Below, one piece after another: positions 23,301-33,239 of a stretch of DNA of 64,000 nt. Both the position numbers and the translations under genes were made by a program. The notes beneath the pieces were generated by a model. It saw only the letters and a list, made by a program, of their open reading frames with translations. It was not told the DNA's origin and did not search any database. This stretch comes from Daphnia pulex (lineage: Eukaryota > Arthropoda > Branchiopoda > Diplostraca > Daphniidae): NCBI RefSeq assembly GCF_021134715.1, contig NC_060025.1:5456001-5520000 (forward strand), written 5' to 3'. Position 1 is the first letter of the stretch. Each line of letters starts with the position of its first letter.

Positions 23301-23790
23301 CAATTTTGTTGACAATTGATCGGGCGTTCAAAAGACAGAGTTTGGCCGTCAGCGATGGTTGGTATTGCTTCTGATCAGTACGGTGTCTTCTCTTCTTGGG
23401 GCGCTTTGTTGGTCGAAACAGGCACAGGCCGGAGAGGCGTAAGCGAATGAAACGACTTTGAGGGATGGACGGTGGCGCCGGCCGGTTGAACGACATCAGC
23501 TCCTCCCGTGAGTACTGGCGCAACATTGCACGTAAACAGTAGATAATGGGCCACTCAAAACTTGGAAAAAAGATGGGGAAAAACTAGCAGGAAAAAGGAG
23601 AAAAAGACACTGGGAGATGCACGACACTCTTATGCGTGGGAAACTGCACGAAAACAACTCAGCAAACACAAAAAACCAATGAAATATTGAGAAAAACCGA
23701 GACTGGGTGCAGCCTGTTAGGGCGCTACCTGGCGGATCTGGCCGCCAATTGCCAATATCTCTGCTAATAAGCGTAAAAAAACGGGGCGAG
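20384..23790 (-). mobile_element. L2/CR1-like non-LTR retrotransposon (LINE), nearly full length
   Basis: A LINE on the minus strand, with 5' sequence to about 23790 and a 3' end near 20384 in a TTTAT-rich tail (ATTTATATAGCGCAC just inside). It carries one endonuclease-reverse transcriptase frame, 23526-20407. A 5'-truncated relative of its 3' end occurs at 32062-32395. The 5' boundary is approximate and no target-site duplication was identified. Confidence 0.85.
20407..23526 (-). CDS. LINE endonuclease-reverse transcriptase, one in-frame stop
   Basis: Translation from ATG 23526 gives an AP-type endonuclease with NARSIVNK, ITETWL, YRPP, GDFN and FFSDHRP motifs. The frame is interrupted by a single TAA at 22390-22392, then continues unchanged (an ORF start is available at 22317). 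The reverse transcriptase has SYRPVSNLPFLSKLIER, the catalytic LLDLSAAFDTIDHDVLL, GVPQGSVLG and FSDDTQ. The C-terminal region has the L2/CR1 hallmarks RLDYCNSLYAGLP and VQNAAARLI. Without the stop it would be about 1,039 residues. No ORF1 with a zinc knuckle is visible upstream. The single lesion suggests a young copy. Confidence 0.88.
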
Positions 23791-24737
23791 ATGTCTCTAG
23801 AGGGGGACAAAATCTTTCATTCTGAAAAATTAGATTTCTTTTAAAGGTCTGGTTTGCCCGAAAACCGATGTCAAAAATCAGAAAAAACGCTACAATTTCT
23901 CATTTATGGGGGGGAGGGAATCCCTTAGTTTTTATTAAATAACTTAAAAACTATGCTAGCTAGAACATTGGGGATTTCACCATTGGGGTTTCCGTAAAAT
24001 TCCGCTCAAAAAGGTTTATACGGGGACTGGCTGCGATGCCTTGATCACTCTTTTCCAAAAATTGTAAACCCCCAAAACCCCCAATTTTGGCCTCTTTGAT
24101 TGGTGGACTCAGTGTTAAATTAGCAATAATTGCAAATCTTAAGATTTTCGGAGGGGGGTTCGAAACAAAACTGGGAACATGAAAAAAATGCACCACCCCT
24201 TTAATTACATTTCCCTGCCCCCTGGAACTGGCGCCAACCATACCAATTTCGCCGAGCGAAAGTTGGGGCAGTTCGTGCATTTCTTATGGCGCTGCACAAA
24301 AAGGGCCCTGTTTTTAAAAAATCATAAAAAATAGCCGCTAGACTTACGCCCTTCTAGTTTTTAGCAAAAGATGGAGAATAAGTTAGTCTACATTTATAGT
24401 GCTATAATTTGTTATTTTGTTAAAGTTTAGGGGTATTAAAAGAATAAAAATCAAAGTGGGGCATAAATTTTCCCCGAATGATCGGTCTCTCTAGTGGTAG
24501 GCATAGCAACTACTTGTTCAGAGAGGGCAAATTTTGCTGTCTTTGTCTTTTTATTCTTTTTATACTTTACGTATATAATGAAGAGCAACAACAATATCTT
24601 CTTCAAGTTATCGAAAAACATCGTCAAGAAATCAACTTGAATGGAAGAAAACAAGACTTGGGCAAAATATAATAATCTCTATCTGTGAAAAAGCGTATAC
24701 GATTATAATAAAATCATATTTTACCCCAGGGGCACCA
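23791..24737. other. Intergenic, one possible Myb/SANT-like exon relic
   Basis: Mostly AT-rich non-coding sequence. At about 24478-24672 (+) a short ORF ends EEQQQYLLQVIEKHRQEI then NGRKQDLGKI. This resembles the first helices of Myb/SANT-like DNA-binding domains found in arthropod multigene families, but it is isolated and short. Confidence 0.3.
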
Positions 24738-25282
24738 TAGGCGTAGAGTTCTCTAAATCCCGGGTGGGGTGGGGGCCAAACCAAAATTTACCATCCCCCT
24801 TCAGGGCCCCAAAAATTTGCCCGTAGGCTATAAAAAAATTCCAACTAACTTTCAAACTGGTGAAAGTGAAACTGTATTGAAACAAGAAGCGCATGGCGCA
24901 TTGATTCATTAGGATGTATTACATCACTCAGACTATCTGAAAGTAACTCTTAGCAATGAATGGTAAGAGTTTAGAATAAAAATAAGAATGTTACGAGTAA
25001 AAAAACCTTGGTCTGTTAACACAGATGGTACGGTTCATTAAAATCGTCGTGAACGTCAACTTTTTCACTGTTACTACACGGGTCGAGGATACGGTAACAG
25101 CTGCTTGGTAGTGATTGAAAATTAGAACTGTTTTTTTTATCGGATAACGAATTTATCAATTTCACCATTAAAACTTACAAACTAATTTTAATATTACAAT
25201 TCCTGGTCGGTCACTAATTCACTATGGCTACTCACTTACACGTAAGACGTGATACTAGTAAACCGCAAACACTATGGCTGGC

Positions 25283-25387
25283 TGTTATAAAGACAAGTGT
25301 GTGTCTAAGACTGATTGTATTGGGCTCTGCATCGAGGGGATATGCCCACTATAGGTGGCACGCCATCTAGCGCTAGATTCTACAACA
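25283..25387 (-). repeat. 3' LTR of the Gypsy element
   Basis: 105 bp, beginning TGTTATAAAG and ending TCTACAACA on the plus strand. It matches the copy at 30148-30252. Unusually short for an LTR. Confidence 0.92.
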
Positions 25388-25656
25388 TCTCCCCCTTGCA
25401 CACTGATTACACACAAATAAACGACAAGAACTAACACGCCGAACAAGAGAACAAACACAATGAAATGAACAATGAGAACACACGACATGAGATGAACAAT
25501 GGGACGAAAACCAGAAAACGAACACAATGAAACGAACAATGAGACAAGAACACGACATGACATGAACAATGAGACGAGACACAGGAAGAGAGAAAAATTG
25601 AGAATTAGACGACGAATTCCATGAGTGAACGTAGAGCAAAACGGCCAAACGTGTCA

Positions 25657-28600
25657 CTAGCAAAGCAGCCAGGACAACGGACACGGAATCACATACAGAC
25701 AATTAAGACGGTTTGAGGTAAGGGCGACCAGAGCGAGTCGAGCCCGGACGATGAGGCGCGACGGCCAGCGGACTTGACACAGCCAGGGGGGCTGGACAGA
25801 GGGCCGCCGGACGGCAGCACGCTGGTCGGTTGAGACGGGCGCCGTACGTGGCCTAGCAGGGGATGCCGGGCCGGGCGCCGGGTTGACAACTACTGGCGGA
25901 GGCTGTGGTGTCGTTGACGGTTGACCCAGGGCTACCGGAAGCGGCTGGGCAACTGGAACATTCACAGCGCGGGCAGGCGGACCAGGCGGAGACCAAGACA
26001 GGGCCGGCAGTAGATGATTAGTAGGGGCGGGGCGATAACCGCGAACAGCTGACGGGACTACAGCAGCACCACCACTCTGTTGACCCACGGCCAATCCTGC
26101 CGACGGCGAGTTGTCAAGATTTATGTCGCGGCGCGTCCGACGAAAAGCTCGCCCGTCCGCCAATCTTACGACATATGAATCCGGTTCGCTGCAAACAGCT
26201 TCGACGGCACCTGGCAACCACAATCCAGAGATGAACGCCCGGACACGTTGACCGATCATGAGCGCCGACCCACGAACATCCGGACGACCGCTGTGATTAA
26301 AACAAGACGTAGCCTGACGACGCTGGAGCTGGCCGTGAACGAACTTGGCAGGGACAAACTGTGGAACCAGACGATCTTGCAAAAACGGCAAACTGCCACG
26401 GAGGTGGCGTCCTTGCAATAATACTGCCGGAGACGGCAGTTCCGCCAATATAGGAGTTGACCGAATGGCCGCCAAGGCCTCCCACAGAGACCGGCCATCC
26501 GTGAACATTTTTAGGAGCGTCTTTTTCACTGTCTGTATGTGGCGCTCCACCAGACCATTGGATTGGGCGTAGGTTGGGCTGGATGTCACTGACCGAATTG
26601 CACGGCCCTCGCAGAACTCTCGAAATTCGGCGCAATCAAACTGCGAGCCATTGTCTGACATGACGATTTCCGGAACGCCAAAGTCACTAAATATGCGTTC
26701 CATTTCGGCGACGACGGATGACGACGATAAACTGCGCAACGGAACGCATGCTGGCCACTTGCTGTATGCATCAACAACCAGGAGGTAGTTAACGCCACCA
26801 TGTAGAAAAATGTCAGCTGACACCCACTGAAAGGCATGAACCGGCAACGGCACTGGACGAAGAGGCTGCGCTGGGTTTCGATGGCGATGCGTTTGGCAGG
26901 TCGAACAGCTGGCCACCATGTTGCGAATTTGCTCGTCACACCCGGGCCAATAAACGGCCGATTTTGCCCGTAAGATGCACTTCACCTCTCCAAAATGGCC
27001 GTCGTGTATTCCGGCCAACACTTCCTGCCGAAGCGAAATCGGAACCACCAACCGGCTGCCATTGAGTAGCAGACCATCAGCTTCAGACAAGTGGTGGCGT
27101 ACTGGCCAAAACGGCTTTACGGCCACCGGACACTGGGCTTTGTGATCAGGCCATCCACGATGAAGAACTTCTTTCAGGAGACGGAGAGTTGGATCTGCTG
27201 TCGTAGCTGCAGCAAACTTGACACGAGTTGAATCATGAGGAATAACCAGGTCAAGAACAGCGTGAACCTGCTCCTCACAGTCTTGAGTGACGTCATCGGT
27301 AAAAAGGCGGGGCGACGGAGCCCGACTAAGCGTGTCGGCGATAAACAACTCCTTGCCCGGCTTGTAGACTAGCTTGAAATCGAATCGTTGGAGTTGTAGA
27401 CGCATCCGCTGGATTCTCGGGGAGCAAGAAGCAATGGGCTTGTCCAGGAGGCCAACCAACGGCTTGTGATCGGTTTCAACCACCACCATTTGTCCATATA
27501 CGTACTGCCGGAAGCGCATGAGTCCAAACTGGACCGCCAACAGCTCCTCTTCGATCTGAAAGTACCGTTTTTGAGTAACGGTTAACGACGTTGACGAGTA
27601 CGCGATCGGCTGGTTATTTTGAAGCAACACTGCACCGATGCCGACGGGAGACGCATCAACTGACACGACCAAGGGCAGCGAGTGGTCAAACAGTCGTAGC
27701 ACTGGAAGAGACGACAACGCACTTTTTAGCTGATTAAGGGCCATCTTCTGGGGCTCTTCCCACACCCACGCTGCATCTGCTTTGAGTAAGTCACGTAAGG
27801 GTCGCGTCAGACCCGCGAGATTTTGGCAGAACTTGTCCAGGTATGTCACCATGCCCAGGAGACGGATGAGATCTGCCGGACAAGTTGGATCAGGCATTTC
27901 CACAATCGCTGAAATTTTGAGAGGGTCCGGCTTTAAAGTTCCTTGGCCAATAACATGGCCTAGCCACGGGAGCTCCTGGAGGAAGAACTTGCACTTCTTT
28001 AACTGGAGCTTCAAGTCATGGAGACGGCAACGCACAAACACTTGACGAAGGTTGGTGAGAAGTTCCTTCTCCGTTTCACCCGTTACAAGGAAATCATCAA
28101 AATAGATGAGCACACCGGGCAGGTCTCCAAACAAGTCGTTCATCGTCTGAAGATAAATTTCAGGGGCTGACTTCAACCCAAACGGCAGCCGGAGGAACCG
28201 ATACCGGCCTTTCGGAGTGGCCATTGTGCACAAATAGGAAGCGGCATCAGACAAAGGAATCTGATAGAAACCAGACGCAGCATCAAGGCTGCAAAAATAT
28301 CGAGCCTTGCCCAACTTGCTGAACAGCTGCTCAATGGTGGGGACGGCAAAATGTTGACGTTGGACAGCCTTGTTTAGTTCAAACGGGTCCAGACAGATAC
28401 GGACATCACCGTCCGGTTTTCCCACCACCATCATGCGGCTGACCCACTCAGTTGGCTCTTGCACGGGGGTGAGGATTTTGTCGTTGACCATTTCGTCCAA
28501 CTTCTTGAAAACGCGATCCTCCAGCCGGAACGGAAGTCGACTGGCGGCACACACAACAGGATCCACGCGATTAGCACCTGACAGCAGCCGAATGTCATGT

Positions 28601-30090
28601 TCGACAGGTAACTTGCCTAAACCTTCGAAGACGTCCATAAATTCCACGACGATTGGCGGCAGCGGAGCTTCGACTGGTGACTGAACAGCATCGACCCGCC
28701 GGATCAAGTTCAGCTTGTCGCAAGACGGGAGTCCTAGAAGGGGTGGCTGGCCAGGTTCGTCAACCACGACAAAGTCGATAACAAATAAAGCGCCTCTGTG
28801 AACTACTTTGGCCGTGTGCAATCCTAGCACTCGTAAGAGGCCATCTTGTGAACGATAACTGCGAACAATGGGCCCAGGGCGAAGACAGCGGCGCGTTTTG
28901 GGCAGCCGAGCAAATGACTCATACGGCAGAATGTTGCATGTGGCGCCCGAATCAAGCTTGAAGTTAACTTTAACGCCATCTACTCTCACGTCTTGGCGCC
29001 ACTCCGACTCACTACCAGACGACTTTAAGGCATGAGAGACGTAGTAGCTTTCTTCAACTGACCGCGGGAGGGCCATCGCCGTACCGCCACTTTCGACATC
29101 ACCAATCCAGTGTGTCTCCTCCTCCACAGCATGAACATTGGCCGCGGGGTTTGGTGCTGGACGTGCTGACATCTTGCGGGACTTGGGGGGTTTCGGACAG
29201 CAACTGGATATATGGCCGACCACACCACAATTAAAACACGTAAAATTGGTGACTCGACACTGATTTTTCCGATGAGGCCTGCCGCAATCTTTACACTTGG
29301 GATACTGTTGGGCTGAGTGTTGATTAGCGGACGGTTGCTGCTCATGCTGAGCTCTGAACGACGACTCTGGCTGTCTTTCAACCTTCCGGCCACCAGGTCG
29401 ACTCTGAATGGCGTGAGCGGCTTCTGCTGTCGACGATGTGGCGATTTGGCTGAGCTGGGCTTTAGATGACTCACACGCACGCACAATTTCACACGCAGTG
29501 GCGAGCTGCAAATCCTTTTCATACAGTAGCTTCTCACGGACCAAAGGATCAGCAACACCTAGCACTATTTGGTCTCGTAAGACCGAATCAACACCAGTTC
29601 CATAGCCACATGTTTTTACCAGACCGCGGAGATCAATTAGCCACGCGTCGAAAGTTTCACCAGGAAGTTGATGACGGCGCAAGAATTTGAAACGTTCGAA
29701 CACTTCACTACGCCGGGGCTCAAAATGGGCTGTAAACTTGTCTAAAACTGGTTCAATTTTTCTGGCGTCGGCAGCATCGGTGAATACAAAAGTATCATAA
29801 ATTTTGAGGCCCTCACTGCCAAGAAGAGTGATGAGCACGCCCACCATTTGCTCTTCATCCACGTTAAGGCCGCCATTGGTGGCCACCAAGTACCACGAAA
29901 ACTGTCTACGCCAAATACCCCACTGGGCCGCCAAATCACTGGCGCCGAAAGAAAAAGGTTCAGGAGCCCTCAACGAAGACGACATTTCAAGAAAATGGTG
30001 CAAGACAACGAGATGCACGAGATAAAGACAGATACAGTTCAACAACGCGCAGGATGCGTTCGATGAAGACGGATGCAGTTCAATACTCAC
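25657..30090 (-). CDS. Gag-Pol polyprotein of the Gypsy element
   Basis: A single uninterrupted frame of 1477 residues within the LTR element. In order it shows a gag region with one CCHC zinc knuckle, an aspartic protease (DSGA), a reverse transcriptase (YFDD box), RNase H, and an integrase with an HHCC finger and DDE core. A Pro-rich tail follows. The order protease-RT-RNase H-integrase places it in Ty3/Gypsy. Gag and Pol are fused in one frame rather than separated. Confidence 0.93.
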   Translation of the reverse strand: MSIELHPSSSNASCALLNCICLYLVHLVVLHHFLEMSSSLRAPEPFSFGASDLAAQWGIWRRQFSWYLVATNGGLNVDEEQMVGVLITLLGSEGLKIYDTFVFTDAADARKIEPVLDKFTAHFEPRRSEVFERFKFLRRHQLPGETFDAWLIDLRGLVKTCGYGTGVDSVLRDQIVLGVADPLVREKLLYEKDLQLATACEIVRACESSKAQLSQIATSSTAEAAHAIQSRPGGRKVERQPESSFRAQHEQQPSANQHSAQQYPKCKDCGRPHRKNQCRVTNFTCFNCGVVGHISSCCPKPPKSRKMSARPAPNPAANVHAVEEETHWIGDVESGGTAMALPRSVEESYYVSHALKSSGSESEWRQDVRVDGVKVNFKLDSGATCNILPYESFARLPKTRRCLRPGPIVRSYRSQDGLLRVLGLHTAKVVHRGALFVIDFVVVDEPGQPPLLGLPSCDKLNLIRRVDAVQSPVEAPLPPIVVEFMDVFEGLGKLPVEHDIRLLSGANRVDPVVCAASRLPFRLEDRVFKKLDEMVNDKILTPVQEPTEWVSRMMVVGKPDGDVRICLDPFELNKAVQRQHFAVPTIEQLFSKLGKARYFCSLDAASGFYQIPLSDAASYLCTMATPKGRYRFLRLPFGLKSAPEIYLQTMNDLFGDLPGVLIYFDDFLVTGETEKELLTNLRQVFVRCRLHDLKLQLKKCKFFLQELPWLGHVIGQGTLKPDPLKISAIVEMPDPTCPADLIRLLGMVTYLDKFCQNLAGLTRPLRDLLKADAAWVWEEPQKMALNQLKSALSSLPVLRLFDHSLPLVVSVDASPVGIGAVLLQNNQPIAYSSTSLTVTQKRYFQIEEELLAVQFGLMRFRQYVYGQMVVVETDHKPLVGLLDKPIASCSPRIQRMRLQLQRFDFKLVYKPGKELFIADTLSRAPSPRLFTDDVTQDCEEQVHAVLDLVIPHDSTRVKFAAATTADPTLRLLKEVLHRGWPDHKAQCPVAVKPFWPVRHHLSEADGLLLNGSRLVVPISLRQEVLAGIHDGHFGEVKCILRAKSAVYWPGCDEQIRNMVASCSTCQTHRHRNPAQPLRPVPLPVHAFQWVSADIFLHGGVNYLLVVDAYSKWPACVPLRSLSSSSVVAEMERIFSDFGVPEIVMSDNGSQFDCAEFREFCEGRAIRSVTSSPTYAQSNGLVERHIQTVKKTLLKMFTDGRSLWEALAAIRSTPILAELPSPAVLLQGRHLRGSLPFLQDRLVPQFVPAKFVHGQLQRRQATSCFNHSGRPDVRGSALMIGQRVRAFISGLWLPGAVEAVCSEPDSYVVRLADGRAFRRTRRDINLDNSPSAGLAVGQQSGGAAVVPSAVRGYRPAPTNHLLPALSWSPPGPPARAVNVPVAQPLPVALGQPSTTPQPPPVVVNPAPGPASPARPRTAPVSTDQRAAVRRPSVQPPWLCQVRWPSRLIVRARLALVALTSNRLNCLYVIPCPLSWLLC

Positions 30091-30147
30091 AAACCACGCG
30101 GTTACGACTCAACAGCGTCGAGTTGTGAGAGCACACTTCTGACACCA

Positions 30148-30252
30148 TGTTATAAAGACAAGTGTGTGTCTAAGACTGATTGTATTGGGCTCTGCATCGA
30201 GGGGATATGCCCACTATAGGTGGCACGCCATCTAGCGCTAGATTCTACAACA
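30148..30252 (-). repeat. 5' LTR of the Gypsy element
   Basis: 105 bp, matching 25283-25387 by eye at every position checked. It would carry the element's promoter. Confidence 0.92.
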
Positions 30253-30804
30253 CTGGCCTGGCCAGCAACATAAAGCCTCAAATTTACTGAAATACAACGC
30301 AGTTTTCACGTGCATTGTGCTAACATAACAAGCAAGAATCAACTCTAGAAATTTGAAAGAACAAAATAGAAGTAAATAAATTAACAATAGGTGTCCCAGG
30401 GTTGCCAGTTTCAATTTGTTATAGCCAACACGTCTACTTTAATAGTTTTCAGCCAAATAGTAAAACAAAATGTTTTAAAGGCGAAAAAGCGTAATTATAT
30501 TTTAATTTGATTAAAAAAATTCTATTTTTGGAGGATTTCCCGGTGGGGGCGGTCGCTCCCACCGCCCCCACTGTGTCTACGCCTATGAGGGGCACCCTTA
30601 AGTTTTCTTATTTAAATTTTTTATCCCAAAATATTCTGTAGTGTACAAAGCCCCGAATGTTTTTGGATCCGGGGCAACTCCAAATTAATTTTGTTAGAAA
30701 AAATATCAGCTCTTTTTAGGGTCATAACACACCCTGATTTCGTTCCCCTAAACAAAAATAAAAAATTCGATAAAAATGGGACACCCTAAGGGTGCAAGGT
30801 GCCT

Positions 30805-32040
30805 AATAATAATAAAATAATAGTTTGTATTTATAAAGCGCTTTTTCCAATTAGTTATGCTCAAAAGCGCTGATCAGAGGCAGGGATTACAATCATCAGT
30901 CGGGGTAGGTAAGTTTAAATAGATGGGTCTTCAGTCCGGCTCGGAAGTTCTCGATGGAGGGAGACATTTCTAGATCGATGGGGAGGCTGTTCCAAATCCG
31001 GGGCGCTGAAGTGAAACTACGAGACCCATACACCCCCGGTAGCGTCACCGGAACCTCCAAATCACGTGAGATCTCACTATAATTCCTGAGGCGACGATTA
31101 CCAGGCCTTGGGGGTACAAGTTTACATAGATACGATGGGGCAGTACCATTGATACACTGATAGGCCAAGACAGCAATTTTGTACAGTATCCTACAAAAAA
31201 ATCCGAACGGCAATTTTTTTGTTTTGAGCCATATATTTCGGGAAACTGTTTGGCTTTAGACCTAAATTTAGGAGGCAAGGAACAAAGCGAATGGTGGGAA
31301 CTGGGAAGAATGAAAAAAGGAGTTATAGGCTCAATTAACCCTTGTCCATATCTCCAAACCCATCCCCCCAAAAAATATGAACAAAATCAGACAGGCTGTC
31401 TGGAATTGTCATAGCGCGAAAAAATGAACAATGAATTCTTCCCGCTTTATATGCAAGATTTCGGCAGCTTTAGGTTTTCTCGTCACTTGTCCAAAAATTG
31501 ACAACGAGCCTAATGCTATTCCAGACATTACTTTCTTCCCACCTTTCGCTTTGTTCCTAGCCCCCTCAATTTAAGTCAAAAGACAAACACAGTTTCCCGA
31601 TATATGGATAGGTGGCTTAAAACAAAAAAATCGCTTTTCGGATTTTTTTGTAGCCAATGAAGACTTTTCCGCTTGCTCGTAATGTGCTCACGCTACCTAG
31701 TCTGAGTTACCAGACGGACAGCTGCATTCTGCACAAGTTGTAGTTTGTCAAGTAGGTAATCCGGAAGGCAATAGAGCAGGAGGTTTCCGTGGTCAAGATG
31801 GGGGATGACGAGGGCACAAACAAGCTGGTTACAGGCGGCTGCGTCCAGAAATTTTTTAATGCGCGAAATGCGACGAATATGATAGTACGCATTTCGGCCA
31901 GCAGTGTTCACCTAGCGCTCCATGTTCAAATGGGAGTCAACAATCACGCCCAAGTTTTTCACAAACGGAGAAGGAGTGATTGGCTCGTCACAGATGTCCA
32001 GGGGCGACGGTACCGGTTTTGGATTTTCGAAACCAGAATC
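30805..32040 (-). mobile_element. 5'-truncated L2/CR1-like LINE, interrupted by a MITE
   Basis: The minus strand encodes the C-terminal part of an L2/CR1 reverse transcriptase in two pieces. 31911-31693 has HIRRISRIKKFLD and LVQNAAVRLVTQTR. 31213-30896 has KIAVLAYQCINGTAPSYL and RSFTSAPRIWNSLP. The break between them is the MITE at 31194-31650, placed where the family has LHWLPV. The 3' end is an AATA-rich tail near 30805. Sequence differs from the LINE at 20384-23790, so this is a second family. Several lesions; old. Confidence 0.8.
31194..31650. mobile_element. 457-bp MITE inserted in a LINE
   Basis: Inverted ends CAAAAAAATCCGAACGGCAA and a close complement at the right end (about 80% match over 120 bp), flanked by TA on both sides. 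Inner parts such as GAACAAAGCGAA also pair. No ORF. Tc1/mariner-like by target site. Confidence 0.8.
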
Positions 32041-32061
32041 TGGTTGCCGTCCCAATGCATG

Positions 32062-32395
32062 TAAGTATGTATGTAACATTTATTTATATAGCGCACTTAT
32101 CATGCAAGCATGCTACAAATAACGCTATTACAGTCATCGGTTATTGGAACACAAAATTTCGTTGGGAAAATGCGATACAGAGGAGGTGGGTCTTTAGTTT
32201 CACTTCGAAGGAGCCTTGGGTGGGAGAGGTAGTGATGGTGGGTGGGAGAGAGTTGAAAAGTGTAGGACCAAAAAAAGAGAAAGATCTTTCGCCGTATGAT
32301 GCAAGACGGGCACGGGGGACCAGGAGGGAGGTAGTGTTAGAGGACCTTATGGATCGTGATGGGGTGTCATAATGTGTATTCTCATAATCATTCAC
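32062..32395 (-). mobile_element. Truncated 3' end of the 20.4-kb LINE family
   Basis: ATTTATATAGCGCACTTATC onward matches the 3' end of the LINE at 20384-23790 for about 300 bp with scattered differences, in the same orientation. Its coding remnant (LVPRARLASYGERSFSFFGP) matches that LINE's C terminus. A short GTATGTATG tail precedes it. Confidence 0.85.
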
Positions 32396-32845
32396 TCGGT
32401 AATCTTCATCCACATCAGTCCATTACTTCACTTCCTTCCTATTCTTGTTGATGGCTTTATGGTGTGCGATTAATTTAGAATCGGTCTTTCGTTGCATTCT
32501 AAACTTCACCGCATCAGAATTGACCTTTTTAGGGGGATAGATGTCCTTTAGAAATGCGAGGACCCGATGTCTCAATTTTGCATTGGTCAGTCCAATTTTT
32601 TTTTCGAGCGAAGAGATGAGTCACTTCGTCGTCGGGATCTTGACCGTCAGAAGAGCACCCTCCCTTGGCGGATGACCGGGTCATTCCTCTCTTTTTTTTA
32701 GGTGGTGACGAACCACCTTTAACATCAGCATCTTATGCTTTCTTTTTTGTTGCCTTCGATTAAAAGCCAGGCGGTTCAACCTGACGGACACTTCTGGCAT
32801 TCTGAACGTTGGCTTAGCTTTACCCGAAGGATTTTCGTTGGCACT

Positions 32846-33157
32846 CTATTTTTCTTCTTCGGCAATTCGTTCCTCCTCATCAGCTGGCACCTGATAAAGA
32901 ACCAGCTCCCTTTCAGGCGCCAGCTCCTGACCAGGCTCCTCAACCGGCTCCTTGGTGGCAACCAATTCCTCTTCACTATTTTGAGCATGATTTCTGGTAT
33001 CAGTATCAATGGACGCCTCTTGATTTCCAGCATCTCGTTCAATGTCTTTTTTTAATTGCCTCCTTTTTAATGCAGAAGCTTCAGCGGCTTTCTTGGCTGA
33101 ATTTTTAACCGCTCTCGACTTTGAATATCTTGGGTCTCTCATTTTATTTCTCGCCAT
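32846..33157 (-). CDS. Hypothetical charged coiled-coil-like ORF
   Basis: 103-residue frame starting MARNKMRDPRYSKSRAVKNS, rich in Lys/Arg then Glu, with no recognised domain. It runs into other frames downstream (charged residues continue in 33042-32776), so it may be a decayed gene or part of the repeats around it. Weakly supported. Confidence 0.25.
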   Translation of the reverse strand: MARNKMRDPRYSKSRAVKNSAKKAAEASALKRRQLKKDIERDAGNQEASIDTDTRNHAQNSEEELVATKEPVEEPGQELAPERELVLYQVPADEEERIAEEEK

Positions 33158-33239
33158 TTTTAATCAATCTGAAAATACAGAATCGAAAAAAAGGCATGAT
33201 TAGTCTTGTGAGATAACCAAAAGGATAACGATTATTCTT

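Larger units (their letters stand above)
25283..30252 (-). mobile_element. Ty3/Gypsy-type LTR retrotransposon, apparently whole and young
   Basis: A 4970-bp element on the minus strand with two 105-bp LTRs that look identical, flanked by the 5-bp duplication CTGGC (25278-25282 and 30253-30257). It carries one long gag-pol frame, a primer-binding-site-like TGGTGTCAG next to the 5' LTR and a purine-rich tract next to the 3' LTR. It inserted into a hAT element. LTR identity and the open frame imply a recent insertion. Confidence 0.93.
24738..30587. mobile_element. Non-autonomous hAT element hosting a Gypsy insertion
   Basis: The ends are inverted: CATAGGCGTAGA at 24738 and its complement ending at 30587. 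They are flanked by a perfect 8-bp direct repeat AGGGGCAC (24730-24737 and 30588-30595), the target duplication length of hAT transposons. Removing the Ty3/Gypsy element at 25283-30252 and its 5-bp duplication leaves about 875 bp with no transposase ORF. A GC-rich near-palindrome (GGTGGGGGCGG) lies just inside the right end. Confidence 0.85.

Noticed and set aside
25657-26939. Plus- and minus-strand ORFs overlapping the Gypsy element
   Set aside because: Shadow frames of the gag-pol reading frame.
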